This document shows positions 44,365-55,538 of a stretch of DNA of 64,000 nucleotides, piece after piece. How positions within the stretch are numbered: the first letter of the stretch is position 1; every line of letters starts with the position of its first letter. A model generated the notes under the pieces. That model was not told where the DNA came from and searched no databases. It was given only the letters and a program-made list of their open reading frames with translations. The translations under genes were made by a program, and so were the position numbers. Source of the DNA: Onishia niordana. GTDB lineage: Bacteria; Pseudomonadota; Gammaproteobacteria; Pseudomonadales; Halomonadaceae. The stretch spans positions 1 to 64,000 of the forward strand of contig NZ_SDSD01000005.1 of the NCBI RefSeq assembly GCF_004798965.1, written 5' to 3'.

Positions 44365-44451
44365 GATCGTCTCCCTCGCTTGCGTGACCGGCTGATCCGG
44401 CATCGGCCATTCATCAACCGCTTATCCAGCGGCTTTTTATCCAACAACACC

Positions 44452-47052
<2,601 letters not shown>

Positions 47053-47247
47053 TTACCTTGTAGCGTCGTTGGCGAAGAGCAAGGGACTTTCCCGCTCCAT
47101 CATGGTCCAAAAGGCTTGATGGCACGGAAAGATAGCGTCTAAATGGGGGCCAGCATACCGCAGCGGGGCCTTAGCAGGTAGGGGCGCCGCGTTCGGCGAG
47201 AGCAACGCCCGGCCAAGGGACGTCAAGGAAAGCTACAGGAGAGTCAT

Positions 47248-47772
47248 ATGAGCGATCAGGACAAGCATTCAGATCATCGTCTGAGCGAAGGCTATGAGCG
47301 TCTGCTGGCGCGGCTCCAGCACGGTGCCAACGAGCTGTCGTGGGAGAACCTGCAGCAGGATCTCGACGAGGCGGTGGAATTTGAGGCGGAAGTCGAGGAC
47401 TTTACCCGCGATGAGCTGGCATTGCTGCGCGCCTGGGTAGAGCGCGATCTGAAAGACATGCGCCGCTATCTGGCGGCAAGCGGTGAGGGCGTGGCCAGCT
47501 GGCTGGGCATTGATCTCGACGTGCTGTCGCGTCGCATCCGCGAGGCCCTGTTCTCGATCGCCGATCGCACCGTGATTGATCGCGTACGTTTCGAGGACGA
47601 TCTGGAAGCGGCCCGTGCCGACTACTGCGAGGGTGAGATGATCGCGCCTGGCCTCTTGAGCTGCGTGCATTGTGGCGCCGAGGTCTCGCTTGGCGAGGTG
47701 GCGCGCCTTGAGCCCTGTCACCAGTGCGGGCATCGCTATTTCGCTCGCGGGCCTCAAGCGGCCGGTCAATAA
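47248..47772 (+). CDS. DUF1451 zinc-ribbon protein (YbeL-like)
   Basis: The 174-residue protein has an acidic helical N-terminal region and a C-terminal zinc ribbon with cysteines at 139/142 (SCVHCG) and 157/160 (PCHQCG). It matches E. coli YbeL in fold, length and position: YbeL also diverges from leuS. Function is unknown. A CAGGAGAG ribosome site precedes the ATG. Confidence 0.87.
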   Translation: MSDQDKHSDHRLSEGYERLLARLQHGANELSWENLQQDLDEAVEFEAEVEDFTRDELALLRAWVERDLKDMRRYLAASGEGVASWLGIDLDVLSRRIREALFSIADRTVIDRVRFEDDLEAARADYCEGEMIAPGLLSCVHCGAEVSLGEVARLEPCHQCGHRYFARGPQAAGQ

Positions 47773-47785
47773 TAGGGTAGTGTTG

Positions 47786-47823
47786 CACGACGACCATGAA
47801 TGGCTCCAGGGTCGTCGTGTTTG
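47786..47823 (+). terminator. Probable terminator after the YbeL-like gene
   Basis: CACGACGACC (47786-47795) and GGTCGTCGTG (47810-47819) form a perfect 10-bp stem with a 14-base loop, followed by only TTT. Likely a moderate terminator. Confidence 0.55.
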
Positions 47824-47916
47824 CGAGATGCCGTGTGTTTCTTGGCTAAGGGGGGCTTAGCCCTGAAAAATTTGGCCCGGGATGATTTAGCTCGCAATGA
47901 TCGGGTTCGCGATGGG

Positions 47917-49317
47917 TTAGTTCAGGCGGGCCAACAGAGCGAGCGTCAGGCAGACCCCCAGTGACATGATCAGGGCATAGACAAGGTTGTGGCGCATCAT
48001 CACGCCGCCGCTGGTGCCGTAGCGTCCCTGGAGTGACAGGTTGATTCCCGATAACGGTCCGATGGCTGCGCCAACCGCCCAGGACGTCAGTGCGACGACA
48101 CCCAAGAGGGTCTGGTTGGTGCTGCCAAGGTCCAGCAGTGATGCCAGGGTCGAAATGCCGATGATCGGATGCAAACCAATGACGGCGCTCAAGACAATGG
48201 CCAGATAGCTTAAGATGGCCTCCTTCGCGCCGAAATGATCGAACAGCACCCACTGGCTGCCGGTTGCCGCGTCGATGAAGGTCGAGAGCCCCTGGGTGAA
48301 GAGCCCGGCCGCCAGGAATAGCGAGAGCTCGCCGCGCATCGCCGGTAGCCGCTCCCGGGTATGCGTCAGCATGCGTTTCGAGGTGAAAGCGAGGCCGTGG
48401 GGCAGGTTGGCGGCAAGGGCGGTGGCTGGTAGCAGGAAGGTGATGATGCTGACGATGGATAGTGTCGGCGTCAGGCCGTAGTGAAAACTCAGCACCAGCA
48501 TCGCCAGCCCTACCGGCATCAGCAGGTTGCGCGGGGCCATTGAAACGCCGGGTGTGTTGGCGAGGTCGAAGCGTCTTGCCAACTCGACACGTGTGAGCAG
48601 GCCGGATAGTGCCGCTAGCGGCACGCCGGCGGCCAATGCGATGGTAAAGTCGAGTTGAGGCGCCAGGCCCATGGCGACCCCCATGGCGGCGAAAAAAGGC
48701 GACCAGAGCGCGGCGCTTGAGAGCCCACGGTTGAGGGTCAACAGCTGTGGCAGGCGTAAACCATCGTCGCGTTTCAGCTGATCGCCGATTAGAAACACCG
48801 AGGACAGGTTGAGAATCGCACCCAGCAGATGAACGCTTAGCCAGGTGGTGATTACGCCCTGTCCGCCATGGGTCTGGGTGCCGCGAGCCGGCGGGGCCTG
48901 GTTGATCAGGCCGACAAAACTGACCCCGACCAGCATGGCGACCACGTAGGTATTGCCATCCAGTACGCTGTTCCAGGCGAGCTCAATGCCATATGCGCCT
49001 TGGCTGATCGCCAGAAGCCCTGCACCGATCATCGCCAGTGCCCCAACCTGGAAGCGGTTGCGCCGCGGGATGTCCCTCCACAGTAGCCCTATCGCCAGCC
49101 AGAAAGCGACACCGACCAGCGGTGCCACTGCCGCGACACCGGCCAGACGGGCAATCTGTAGCATGAGGCCGAGGGCGATGATGAGCCCTGCCAAGCGTTG
49201 CCGCCCGGTGATCTTGGGAGGCCGGGGGGCAGAGTCTGAGGTGGCGCGCGCGGGGGCAGACGTCGATGGTCGATCCTCGTCTGCTGAAGAGGATGACCAC
49301 GGCATGGAGGGCGGCAT
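47917..49317 (-). CDS. Polytopic membrane transporter of unassigned family
   Basis: The 466-residue protein has a disordered Ser/Pro/Ala-rich N terminus (about 35 residues) and 10-12 hydrophobic helices. Regions such as LLGAILNLSSVFLIGD, LSSAALWSPFFAAMGVAMGLAPQLDF and IGLHPIIGISTLASLL resemble the architecture of ion-transporter/TRAP-large-subunit-like permeases, but I do not place it in a named family. Starts at 49335 (TTG), 49317 (ATG) and 49305 (ATG) are possible. It follows the LysR gene on the same strand by about 90 bp and may be co-transcribed. Confidence 0.75.
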   Translation of the reverse strand: MPPSMPWSSSSADEDRPSTSAPARATSDSAPRPPKITGRQRLAGLIIALGLMLQIARLAGVAAVAPLVGVAFWLAIGLLWRDIPRRNRFQVGALAMIGAGLLAISQGAYGIELAWNSVLDGNTYVVAMLVGVSFVGLINQAPPARGTQTHGGQGVITTWLSVHLLGAILNLSSVFLIGDQLKRDDGLRLPQLLTLNRGLSSAALWSPFFAAMGVAMGLAPQLDFTIALAAGVPLAALSGLLTRVELARRFDLANTPGVSMAPRNLLMPVGLAMLVLSFHYGLTPTLSIVSIITFLLPATALAANLPHGLAFTSKRMLTHTRERLPAMRGELSLFLAAGLFTQGLSTFIDAATGSQWVLFDHFGAKEAILSYLAIVLSAVIGLHPIIGISTLASLLDLGSTNQTLLGVVALTSWAVGAAIGPLSGINLSLQGRYGTSGGVMMRHNLVYALIMSLGVCLTLALLARLN

Positions 49318-49405
49318 GGGCGCGTATCCGAGCAAAGCTGCTCATCCTAGGCAAGCCGGGCTAGCGGGGCAAGCGCCGTGCATGCACCACCTTGTGCGAG
49401 CCGCT

Positions 49406-50317
49406 TCACGCCTTTGAGGTTGGCAGCGTCCAGCGCTTCGCCTCCTCCGTGCGCGCTGCATCGAGTTTTACCATCATCGCATGAGTGGCATTGGATAGCG
49501 TGCGGTTGCGATGCACGAGATAGCCAAGCGGACGCTCGATGGGAGGGTGCTCGATCGGCAGGATATGCAGATCCCCATCGATCATGCTCTCGGGCAGTAC
49601 GCTCCAACCGAGCCCGATCGAGGCCATCATTTTCAGCGTTTCCAGATAGTTGGTGGAGAGCCCCACCTTCACGTTTAACTCCTCGCGGGAAAACGTGTCG
49701 AGTACGATGCCGCGGGTAAAGGTCATGGGGCCCGGCAGAACCGCCGAATGGGCGGCCAGCGCCGACATGGAGAGTCGTTCGTGGCGTGCCAGCGGGTGAT
49801 CGATACCGCAGACGAAGCGCAGCCGGTCGATCCACACCGGCACCACCCTCAGTTGTGGGTCGGGCACCGGCGCCAGGGTGACCACGGCGATTTCGAGGGC
49901 TCCATCGAGTACGCCTTGATAGGCCTGTTCCGAGTCCAGAAATCGCAGATCCAGTTCCGCGGCCGGGTGGTCATGAGTAAAGGCCTTGAGCAGAGGGGGT
50001 AGCCTGTGCAGGCCAATATGATGGCTGGTGGCAAGCGTTAAGCTGCCGGCTACATCGCCAGCGAGATTCGATAGCGCCCGACGACTGTCGTCAACCATCA
50101 GCAGGATCTGACGCGCCCGGGGCAGCAGAAGGGAGCCGGCTTCGGTGAGGGTGACGCGGCGACCGATACGATCGAAAAGCCGCGAGCCCACCTGGTCTTC
50201 AAGGGTGGCGATGCGCTTACTGACGGCGGGTTGTGTCAGGTGGAGCTTTTCGCCGGCAAGCGAAAAGGATCCGCCATCGGCGACGGCAAGAAAGGCCTGC
50301 AGGCTTTGTGTGTCCAT
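49406..50317 (-). CDS. LysR-family regulator divergent from leuC
   Basis: The 303-residue protein has an N-terminal winged helix-turn-helix (MDTQSLQAFLAVADGGSFSLAGEKLHLTQPAVSKRIATLE) and a typical effector domain. The ATG at 50317 is chosen as it begins at the family N terminus; an ATG eight codons upstream is less likely. Pseudomonas aeruginosa has a comparable LysR gene next to leuC. A T-N11-A palindrome lies in the 271-bp gap to leuC, so it probably activates or represses leuCD. Confidence 0.88.
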   Translation of the reverse strand: MDTQSLQAFLAVADGGSFSLAGEKLHLTQPAVSKRIATLEDQVGSRLFDRIGRRVTLTEAGSLLLPRARQILLMVDDSRRALSNLAGDVAGSLTLATSHHIGLHRLPPLLKAFTHDHPAAELDLRFLDSEQAYQGVLDGALEIAVVTLAPVPDPQLRVVPVWIDRLRFVCGIDHPLARHERLSMSALAAHSAVLPGPMTFTRGIVLDTFSREELNVKVGLSTNYLETLKMMASIGLGWSVLPESMIDGDLHILPIEHPPIERPLGYLVHRNRTLSNATHAMMVKLDAARTEEAKRWTLPTSKA

Positions 50318-50433
50318 GGTCGCTTCCTTGACGTCGGTCATAAGGGTAGGGCGCTGTCGAGATCGCGTGGGCTTGTATGCATAGCGTCACGCTGTATGTC
50401 CTGTCGTTAATCGTGAAATACTGCGCGGCATGT

Positions 50434-50448
50434 ATTCCAATATGGAAT
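50434..50448. promoter_or_regulatory. LysR-type T-N11-A operator between lysR and leuC
   Basis: ATTCCAATATGGAAT is an ATTCC/GGAAT dyad with a five-base centre that satisfies T-N11-A (T50435, A50447). It is in the middle of the AT-rich lysR-leuC gap, about 115 bp from lysR and 140 bp from leuC, the normal place for a shared LysR operator. Confidence 0.55.
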
Positions 50449-50588
50449 CTATAACATAAATAACATGAATTGCTTTTATGTGTCTCACCCCCTAGTCTCG
50501 GGTGTATGGCAACACTGCCTGACCTCAAGAAGGCAGCAGGCGTGGCAAGATCAATCAGAGGGCAACCTAAGCCCCGTGGAGGAGAGAC

Positions 50589-52052
50589 ATGGCAGGCCAG
50601 ACGCTTTACGACAAGCTGTGGTCCCAGCACTTGGTCAAAGAGCGCGATGATGGCACCGCGCTCATCTATATCGACCGCCAGCTGTTACATGAGGTGACCT
50701 CGCCGCAGGCCTTCGAGGGGCTGCGTCTGGCTAATCGTCGCCCGTGGCGCCTGGATGCCAACCTCGCCACTCCCGATCACAACGTACCGACCACGGTGAT
50801 TGAGCGTGCCGAGGGCAATGCCGGTATCAAGGATCCGGTGTCGTTGATTCAGGTGCAGACCCTGGATGACAACTGCGAGTCTTTTGGTATCGAGGAATTT
50901 CGCATCAACGACGCCCGTCAAGGCATCGTGCATGTGGTGGGCCCTGAGCAGGGCGCGACATTGCCGGGCATGACGGTGGTCTGTGGTGATTCTCATACCG
51001 CGACCCATGGTGCCTTCGCGGCGATCGCACACGGCATCGGCACCTCTGAGGTCGAGCACGTGCTGGCCACTCAGTGCCTGCTGGCCCAGAAGATGAAGAA
51101 CATGCAGGTGCGGGTCGAGGGCACGCTCGGTACCGGCGTTACCGCCAAGGATATCGTGCTGGCGATCATCGGCCGTATCGGTACGGCTGGCGGTACCGGC
51201 TATGCGATCGAGTTTGCGGGCAGTGCGATTCGCGAGCTGTCCATGGAAGGTCGCATGACGGTCTGCAACATGGCCATTGAGGCGGGAGCCAGGGTCGGTT
51301 TGATTGGGGTGGACGACACCACCATCGACTATCTCCGTGAGCGCCCCTTCGCGCCTCAGGGCGATCAGTGGGAGGCCGCCGTCGCCGAATGGCGCGAGTT
51401 GGTCTCCGACGCGGATGCCGACTTTGATAAAGTGGTAGAGATTGCCGCCGAGGACATCGAGCCGCAGGTCAGCTGGGGAACCAGTCCCGAAATGGTCACC
51501 GGTATCTCTGGTGAGGTGCCTGACCCCGCCGAAGCACCCGATGATACCACCAAGGGTAGCTATAGCCGGGCACTCGAATACATGGGTCTCGCGGCCAAGC
51601 AGAAGATCACCGATATTCGCCTCGACAAGGTGTTCATCGGTTCCTGCACCAACTCGCGTATCGAGGACCTGCGGGCGGCCGCCAAGGTGGCCAAGGGACG
51701 CAAGGTCGCCGACTCCATCATGCTGGCGATGGTGGTGCCGGGCTCCGGGCTCGTGAAGCGTCAGGCCGAGGCCGAAGGGCTTGATAAGATCTTCACCGAA
51801 GCCGGTTTCGAATGGCGTGAGCCGGGTTGCTCGATGTGTCTGGCCATGAATGCCGACAAGCTGGGTGCCGGCGAACACTGCGCCTCGACCTCGAATCGCA
51901 ATTTCGAGGGTCGCCAGGGCTTCGGCGGGCGTACCCATCTGGTGGGCCCGGCGATGGCTGCCGCTGCCGCCATCGCGGGGCATTTCGTCGATGTCCGTCA
52001 ATTCGCTGCTGGCAATGATAGCCATCACGATACCCCGTCTCAGGAGGCCTGA
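50589..52052 (+). CDS. leuC: 3-isopropylmalate dehydratase large subunit
   Basis: The 487-residue aconitase-family protein has 4Fe-4S ligands visible as IGSCTNSR (about 352-359) and GCSMCLAMN (about 413-421), plus [14 protein letters not shown]. With LeuD it isomerises 2-isopropylmalate to 3-isopropylmalate. GGAGGAGA precedes the ATG; leuD starts three bases after its stop. About 15 residues longer than typical LeuC because of an insertion around 295-325 (acidic, [17 protein letters not shown]). Confidence 0.96.
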   Translation: MAGQTLYDKLWSQHLVKERDDGTALIYIDRQLLHEVTSPQAFEGLRLANRRPWRLDANLATPDHNVPTTVIERAEGNAGIKDPVSLIQVQTLDDNCESFGIEEFRINDARQGIVHVVGPEQGATLPGMTVVCGDSHTATHGAFAAIAHGIGTSEVEHVLATQCLLAQKMKNMQVRVEGTLGTGVTAKDIVLAIIGRIGTAGGTGYAIEFAGSAIRELSMEGRMTVCNMAIEAGARVGLIGVDDTTIDYLRERPFAPQGDQWEAAVAEWRELVSDADADFDKVVEIAAEDIEPQVSWGTSPEMVTGISGEVPDPAEAPDDTTKGSYSRALEYMGLAAKQKITDIRLDKVFIGSCTNSRIEDLRAAAKVAKGRKVADSIMLAMVVPGSGLVKRQAEAEGLDKIFTEAGFEWREPGCSMCLAMNADKLGAGEHCASTSNRNFEGRQGFGGRTHLVGPAMAAAAAIAGHFVDVRQFAAGNDSHHDTPSQEA

Positions 52053-52055
52053 ACC

Positions 52056-52718
52056 ATGAACAAGTTTGTCCGTCAGCAGGGCCTGGTGGCACCGCTCGAT
52101 CGAGCCAATGTCGATACCGACCTGATCATTCCCAAGCAGTTTCTGAAGTCCATCAAGCGCACCGGCTTTGGCGTGAACCTGTTTGACGCCCTGCGCTATA
52201 TGGATGAAGGGTATCCGGGCCAGGACGTGTCAACGCGTCCGCTCAATCCCGATTTCGTGCTTAATCAGCCGCGGTATGAGGGGGCCAGCGTGTTGCTGAC
52301 CCGTCGCAATTTTGGCTGCGGAAGCTCACGGGAGCACGCCCCCTGGGCGCTTGAGGATTTCGGCTTTCGCGTGGTCATTGCGCCGAGCTTCGCCGACATC
52401 TTCTACAACAATGCCTTCAAGAACGGCATTTTGCTGGTGACGCTTGAAGAGGACGTGATCGAGCGGTTGTTTCAGGAAGTGGAAGCCAATGAAGGCTACC
52501 GGCTGGACGTCGATCTCGAAAACCAGCGCGTCACCACGCCGTCAGGCGAGATCCTCGAGTTCGACGTCGACGCCTTCCGCAAGCATTGCCTGCTCAACGG
52601 CCTCGACGACATTGGCATTACGCTGCAGGACGAAGAGGCGATTCGTGAGTTCGAAGCCAAGCATCGGGCCGCTCGACCCTGGTTGTTTCGTGAGACGGCC
52701 AAGGCGGCCACGTCCTGA
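52056..52718 (+). CDS. leuD: 3-isopropylmalate dehydratase small subunit
   Basis: The 220-residue swivel-domain subunit of the isomerase has [20 protein letters not shown] near the start and [15 protein letters not shown] (about 87-101). It closes over the LeuC active site. It forms a tight pair with leuC and is followed by a 218-bp spacer before leuB. Confidence 0.96.
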   Translation: MNKFVRQQGLVAPLDRANVDTDLIIPKQFLKSIKRTGFGVNLFDALRYMDEGYPGQDVSTRPLNPDFVLNQPRYEGASVLLTRRNFGCGSSREHAPWALEDFGFRVVIAPSFADIFYNNAFKNGILLVTLEEDVIERLFQEVEANEGYRLDVDLENQRVTTPSGEILEFDVDAFRKHCLLNGLDDIGITLQDEEAIREFEAKHRAARPWLFRETAKAATS

Positions 52719-52747
52719 CGCAGCGTTTTAACGCGTAGGCCGACATT

Positions 52748-52785
52748 TGGCCCATCAAGGGCCAGCTTTCCAGCCGCAACGCTGG
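52748..52785 (+). promoter_or_regulatory. Paired hairpins in the leuD-leuB spacer
   Basis: TGGCCC/GGGCCA (52748-52753 with 52759-52764) and CCAGC/GCTGG (52770-52774 with 52781-52785) are adjacent short stem-loops without T tracts. They could modulate readthrough from leuCD or mRNA stability ahead of leuB; they do not look like a full terminator. Confidence 0.35.
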
Positions 52786-52936
52786 ACACCAAAGAAGAGG
52801 GATGCCCGTAAGGGCAGATGCGCAGGGAAGCGCCATCTTTCTAGTCGTCAGCCAAGGGTAAACTGGCTGGCGGTTGATTCATCATCGAACCATCGGGTCC
52901 GCGAAGCGGGCCCTTTTGCCAAGAGAGCCACAGCAC

Positions 52937-54016
52937 ATGAGCCGCAAGATTCTCGTTCTGCCGGGTGACGGCATCGGCCCGGAAATCACCGCTGAGGCGG
53001 TCAAGGTCCTCAAGGCTTGTCAGGCCGCGGGTCTGGACGTCGATATCGAAGAAGGTCTGGTGGGTGGTGCGGGTTATGATGCCCACGGCGAGCCGCTGCC
53101 GGCGGTTACCCTCGATCAGGCGCGGGGTGCCGACGCCATCCTGCTCGGCGCCGTGGGCGGGCCGAAGTGGGACAAGATCGAGGACATCAGCAAGCGCCCG
53201 GAAAAGGGCCTGCTTGGCTTGCGCAAGGAGCTGTCGCTGTTCGGCAACCTGCGCCCGGCGCTACTCTATCCGCAGCTTGCGGAGGCCTCGAGCCTCAAGC
53301 CTGAGGTGGTGTCAGGTCTCGATATCATGATCGTGCGCGAGCTCACCGGTGGCATCTACTTCGGTCAGCCGCGCGGCATCGAAGAGCGCGACGGCCAGCG
53401 GGTCGGCTTTAATACCTATGTCTACTCGGAGAGCGAAATCGAGCGTATCGGTCGCGTGGCCTTCGAGATGGCGGCCAAGCGTGGCGGCAAGCTGTGCAGC
53501 GTCGACAAGGCCAATGTACTCGAGGCGACGATGCTGTGGCGTGAGGTCATGGAACGCCTGGCGCCTGAGTATCCGCAGGTCGAGCTTTCGCACATGTACG
53601 TCGATAACGCCGCCATGCAGCTGGTACGTGCGCCCAAGCAGTTCGATGTGATCGTCACCGGTAACATGTTCGGCGATATCCTGTCGGATGCTGCCGCCAT
53701 GCTGACGGGGTCGATTGGCATGTTGCCCTCGGCCTCGCTGAATGCCGACGGTCAGGGCATGTATGAGCCCTGTCATGGCAGTGCGCCGGATATCGCCGGT
53801 CAGGGCGTCGCCAATCCCCTGGCGACCATTCTCTCGGTCGCGATGATGCTGCGCTATTCACTCAACGAGGCGGTGCTTGCCGAGCGTATCGAAGCCGCGG
53901 TGGGCCAGGTGCTTGATGACGGATTGCGCACCGCCGATATCGCCTATCCCGGTACGCGTCAGGTCTCAACCGGTGAGATGGGTGATGCTGTGCTGGCGGC
54001 TTTCGAAGCCAGGTAA
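52937..54016 (+). CDS. leuB: 3-isopropylmalate dehydrogenase
   Basis: The 359-residue protein has [13 protein letters not shown] at the start, [15 protein letters not shown] (about 136-150), [14 protein letters not shown] (about 240-253) and [17 protein letters not shown], the substrate, metal and NAD sites. It oxidatively decarboxylates 3-isopropylmalate to 2-ketoisocaproate. ATG 52937 is used; the open frame upstream to 52874 lacks homology. Confidence 0.96.
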   Translation: MSRKILVLPGDGIGPEITAEAVKVLKACQAAGLDVDIEEGLVGGAGYDAHGEPLPAVTLDQARGADAILLGAVGGPKWDKIEDISKRPEKGLLGLRKELSLFGNLRPALLYPQLAEASSLKPEVVSGLDIMIVRELTGGIYFGQPRGIEERDGQRVGFNTYVYSESEIERIGRVAFEMAAKRGGKLCSVDKANVLEATMLWREVMERLAPEYPQVELSHMYVDNAAMQLVRAPKQFDVIVTGNMFGDILSDAAAMLTGSIGMLPSASLNADGQGMYEPCHGSAPDIAGQGVANPLATILSVAMMLRYSLNEAVLAERIEAAVGQVLDDGLRTADIAYPGTRQVSTGEMGDAVLAAFEAR

Positions 54017-54055
54017 TGCCCGTCTTCTTGCTGCAAGGTACTTGAAAAGAGCGTG

Positions 54056-54088
54056 AAGCCGCCCCTGTCTGCGCGAGACGGGCGGCTT
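54056..54088 (+). terminator. Hairpin between leuB and asd
   Basis: AAGCCGCCC/GGGCGGCTT (54056-54064 with 54080-54088) with an inner GTCT/AGAC stem and GCGCG loop. There is no T run, so it may be an attenuating or stabilising structure. TATACT (54092-54097) just after it could be a -10 element for asd. Confidence 0.5.
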
Positions 54089-54128
54089 GTGTATACTAGT
54101 TGCCCCATTATTTTGAGGAGGACGTCAC

Positions 54129-55241
54129 ATGTTGACAGTCGGTTTCGTAGGTTGGCGTGGCATGGTGGGCTCCGTGCTCATGCAGCGTATGCAGGAAGAC
54201 AATGAGTTCGCAGGCATTGAGCCGGTGTTCTTCACCACTTCCCAGGTCGGTCAGCCAGGGCCTAATGTCGGCGTTGATGTGCCCCCGCTCAAGGATGCGT
54301 TTGATCTTGACGCGCTCAAGGCACTGGATGTGGTCGTCACCTGCCAGGGCGGCGACTATACCGAAAAGGTCTACAAGGACCTGCGCCAGAGCGGCTGGAA
54401 GGGCTACTGGGTCGATGCGGCCAGTACCCTGCGCATGGCAGATGACGCCACCATCGTGCTGGACCCGGTCAATCGCGACGTCATCGACGCCCAGCTGGCC
54501 CGTGGCATCAAGACCTTCACCGGCGGTAACTGCACGGTCAGCCTGATGCTGATGGGGCTTGGCGGCCTTTTTGAGGCCAACATGATCGAGTGGATGACCT
54601 CGATGACCTATCAAGCGGCCTCAGGTTCCGGCGCCAAGCACATGCGCGAGTTGCTCAACCAGATGGGCAGCCTGCGGGACAGCGTGGCCAGCGAGCTTGC
54701 GGATCCGGCAAGCGCGATTCTCGATATCGATCGCAAGGTCACCGAGACCATGCGTGGCGGGAGCTTCCCCACCGATAACTTCGGGGCGCCACTGGCCGGT
54801 AGCCTGCTGCCCTGGATCGACAAGCCGATGGAAAACGGTCAAAGCAAGGAAGAGTGGAAGGGCGGCGTCGAGTCCAACAAGATTCTCGGTCTCGACAACA
54901 ACCCGATTCCCATCGATGGCCTTTGTGTGCGCATCGGTGCCATGCGCTCTCACAGCCAGGCCTTTACCATCAAGCTCAAGCAGGACGTGCCGATCGACGA
55001 GATCGAAGATCGCCTGGCCAAGCACAACGAGTGGGTGCGCGTCATCGCCAATGACAAGGATGCCACCATCGATGGTCTGACGCCGGCTGCCGCCACCGGT
55101 ACCTTGAATGTGCCCGTGGGTCGCCTGCGCAAGATGGCCATGGGCGGCGAGTATCTGTCTGCCTTCTCGGTCGGTGATCAGCTGCTTTGGGGTGCCGCCG
55201 AGCCACTCAAGCGTATGTTGAAGATTCTGCGCGAGCAGTAA
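54129..55241 (+). CDS. asd: Aspartate-semialdehyde dehydrogenase
   Basis: The 370-residue protein has [17 protein letters not shown] (nucleotide fold), [10 protein letters not shown] with catalytic C135, and [13 protein letters not shown] with the active-site His region. It reduces aspartyl phosphate to aspartate semialdehyde for Lys, Met, Thr, diaminopimelate and, in halophiles, ectoine. GAGGAGG precedes the ATG; a terminator follows. Confidence 0.97.
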   Translation: MLTVGFVGWRGMVGSVLMQRMQEDNEFAGIEPVFFTTSQVGQPGPNVGVDVPPLKDAFDLDALKALDVVVTCQGGDYTEKVYKDLRQSGWKGYWVDAASTLRMADDATIVLDPVNRDVIDAQLARGIKTFTGGNCTVSLMLMGLGGLFEANMIEWMTSMTYQAASGSGAKHMRELLNQMGSLRDSVASELADPASAILDIDRKVTETMRGGSFPTDNFGAPLAGSLLPWIDKPMENGQSKEEWKGGVESNKILGLDNNPIPIDGLCVRIGAMRSHSQAFTIKLKQDVPIDEIEDRLAKHNEWVRVIANDKDATIDGLTPAAATGTLNVPVGRLRKMAMGGEYLSAFSVGDQLLWGAAEPLKRMLKILREQ

Positions 55242-55265
55242 TCGGCGTCGCTGCCTCGTATCCAG

Positions 55266-55290
55266 CGCCTCCCTATCGGGAGGCGTTTTT
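55266..55290 (+). terminator. Rho-independent terminator after asd
   Basis: CGCCTCCC (55266-55273), loop TATC, GGGAGGCG (55278-55285), then TTTTT. A compact classic terminator. Confidence 0.93.
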
Positions 55291-55538
55291 ATTGCGGGCT
55301 GATCAAGTTGGTTACGCTTTGTATTAAGACGTTCTGTATCTTTTGGCGGATGTATGAAGGGTGTGCCTAAGCGTTGAATTGAGACGTCGCTTTGCTTTAC
55401 ATGAATCTCCCGGCTAGCCGGAAGTGTAGGTAGAATAAGTCTTAAATTCGATCATTAGGCTGTCGTGGCTCACACTTTTTTCTGAAACATCTGATGTGCG
55501 AGTACGTTGCCTCCGACACCTGAGAGGCCCATCGCCCC

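Noticed and set aside
50685..52028. 447-codon minus frame opposite leuC
   Set aside because: Antisense shadow; leuC has intact Fe-S motifs on the plus strand.
54092..54097. TATACT as a firm asd promoter
   Set aside because: No -35 element is visible at the right distance, because that region is the leuB hairpin; kept only as a remark on the hairpin.
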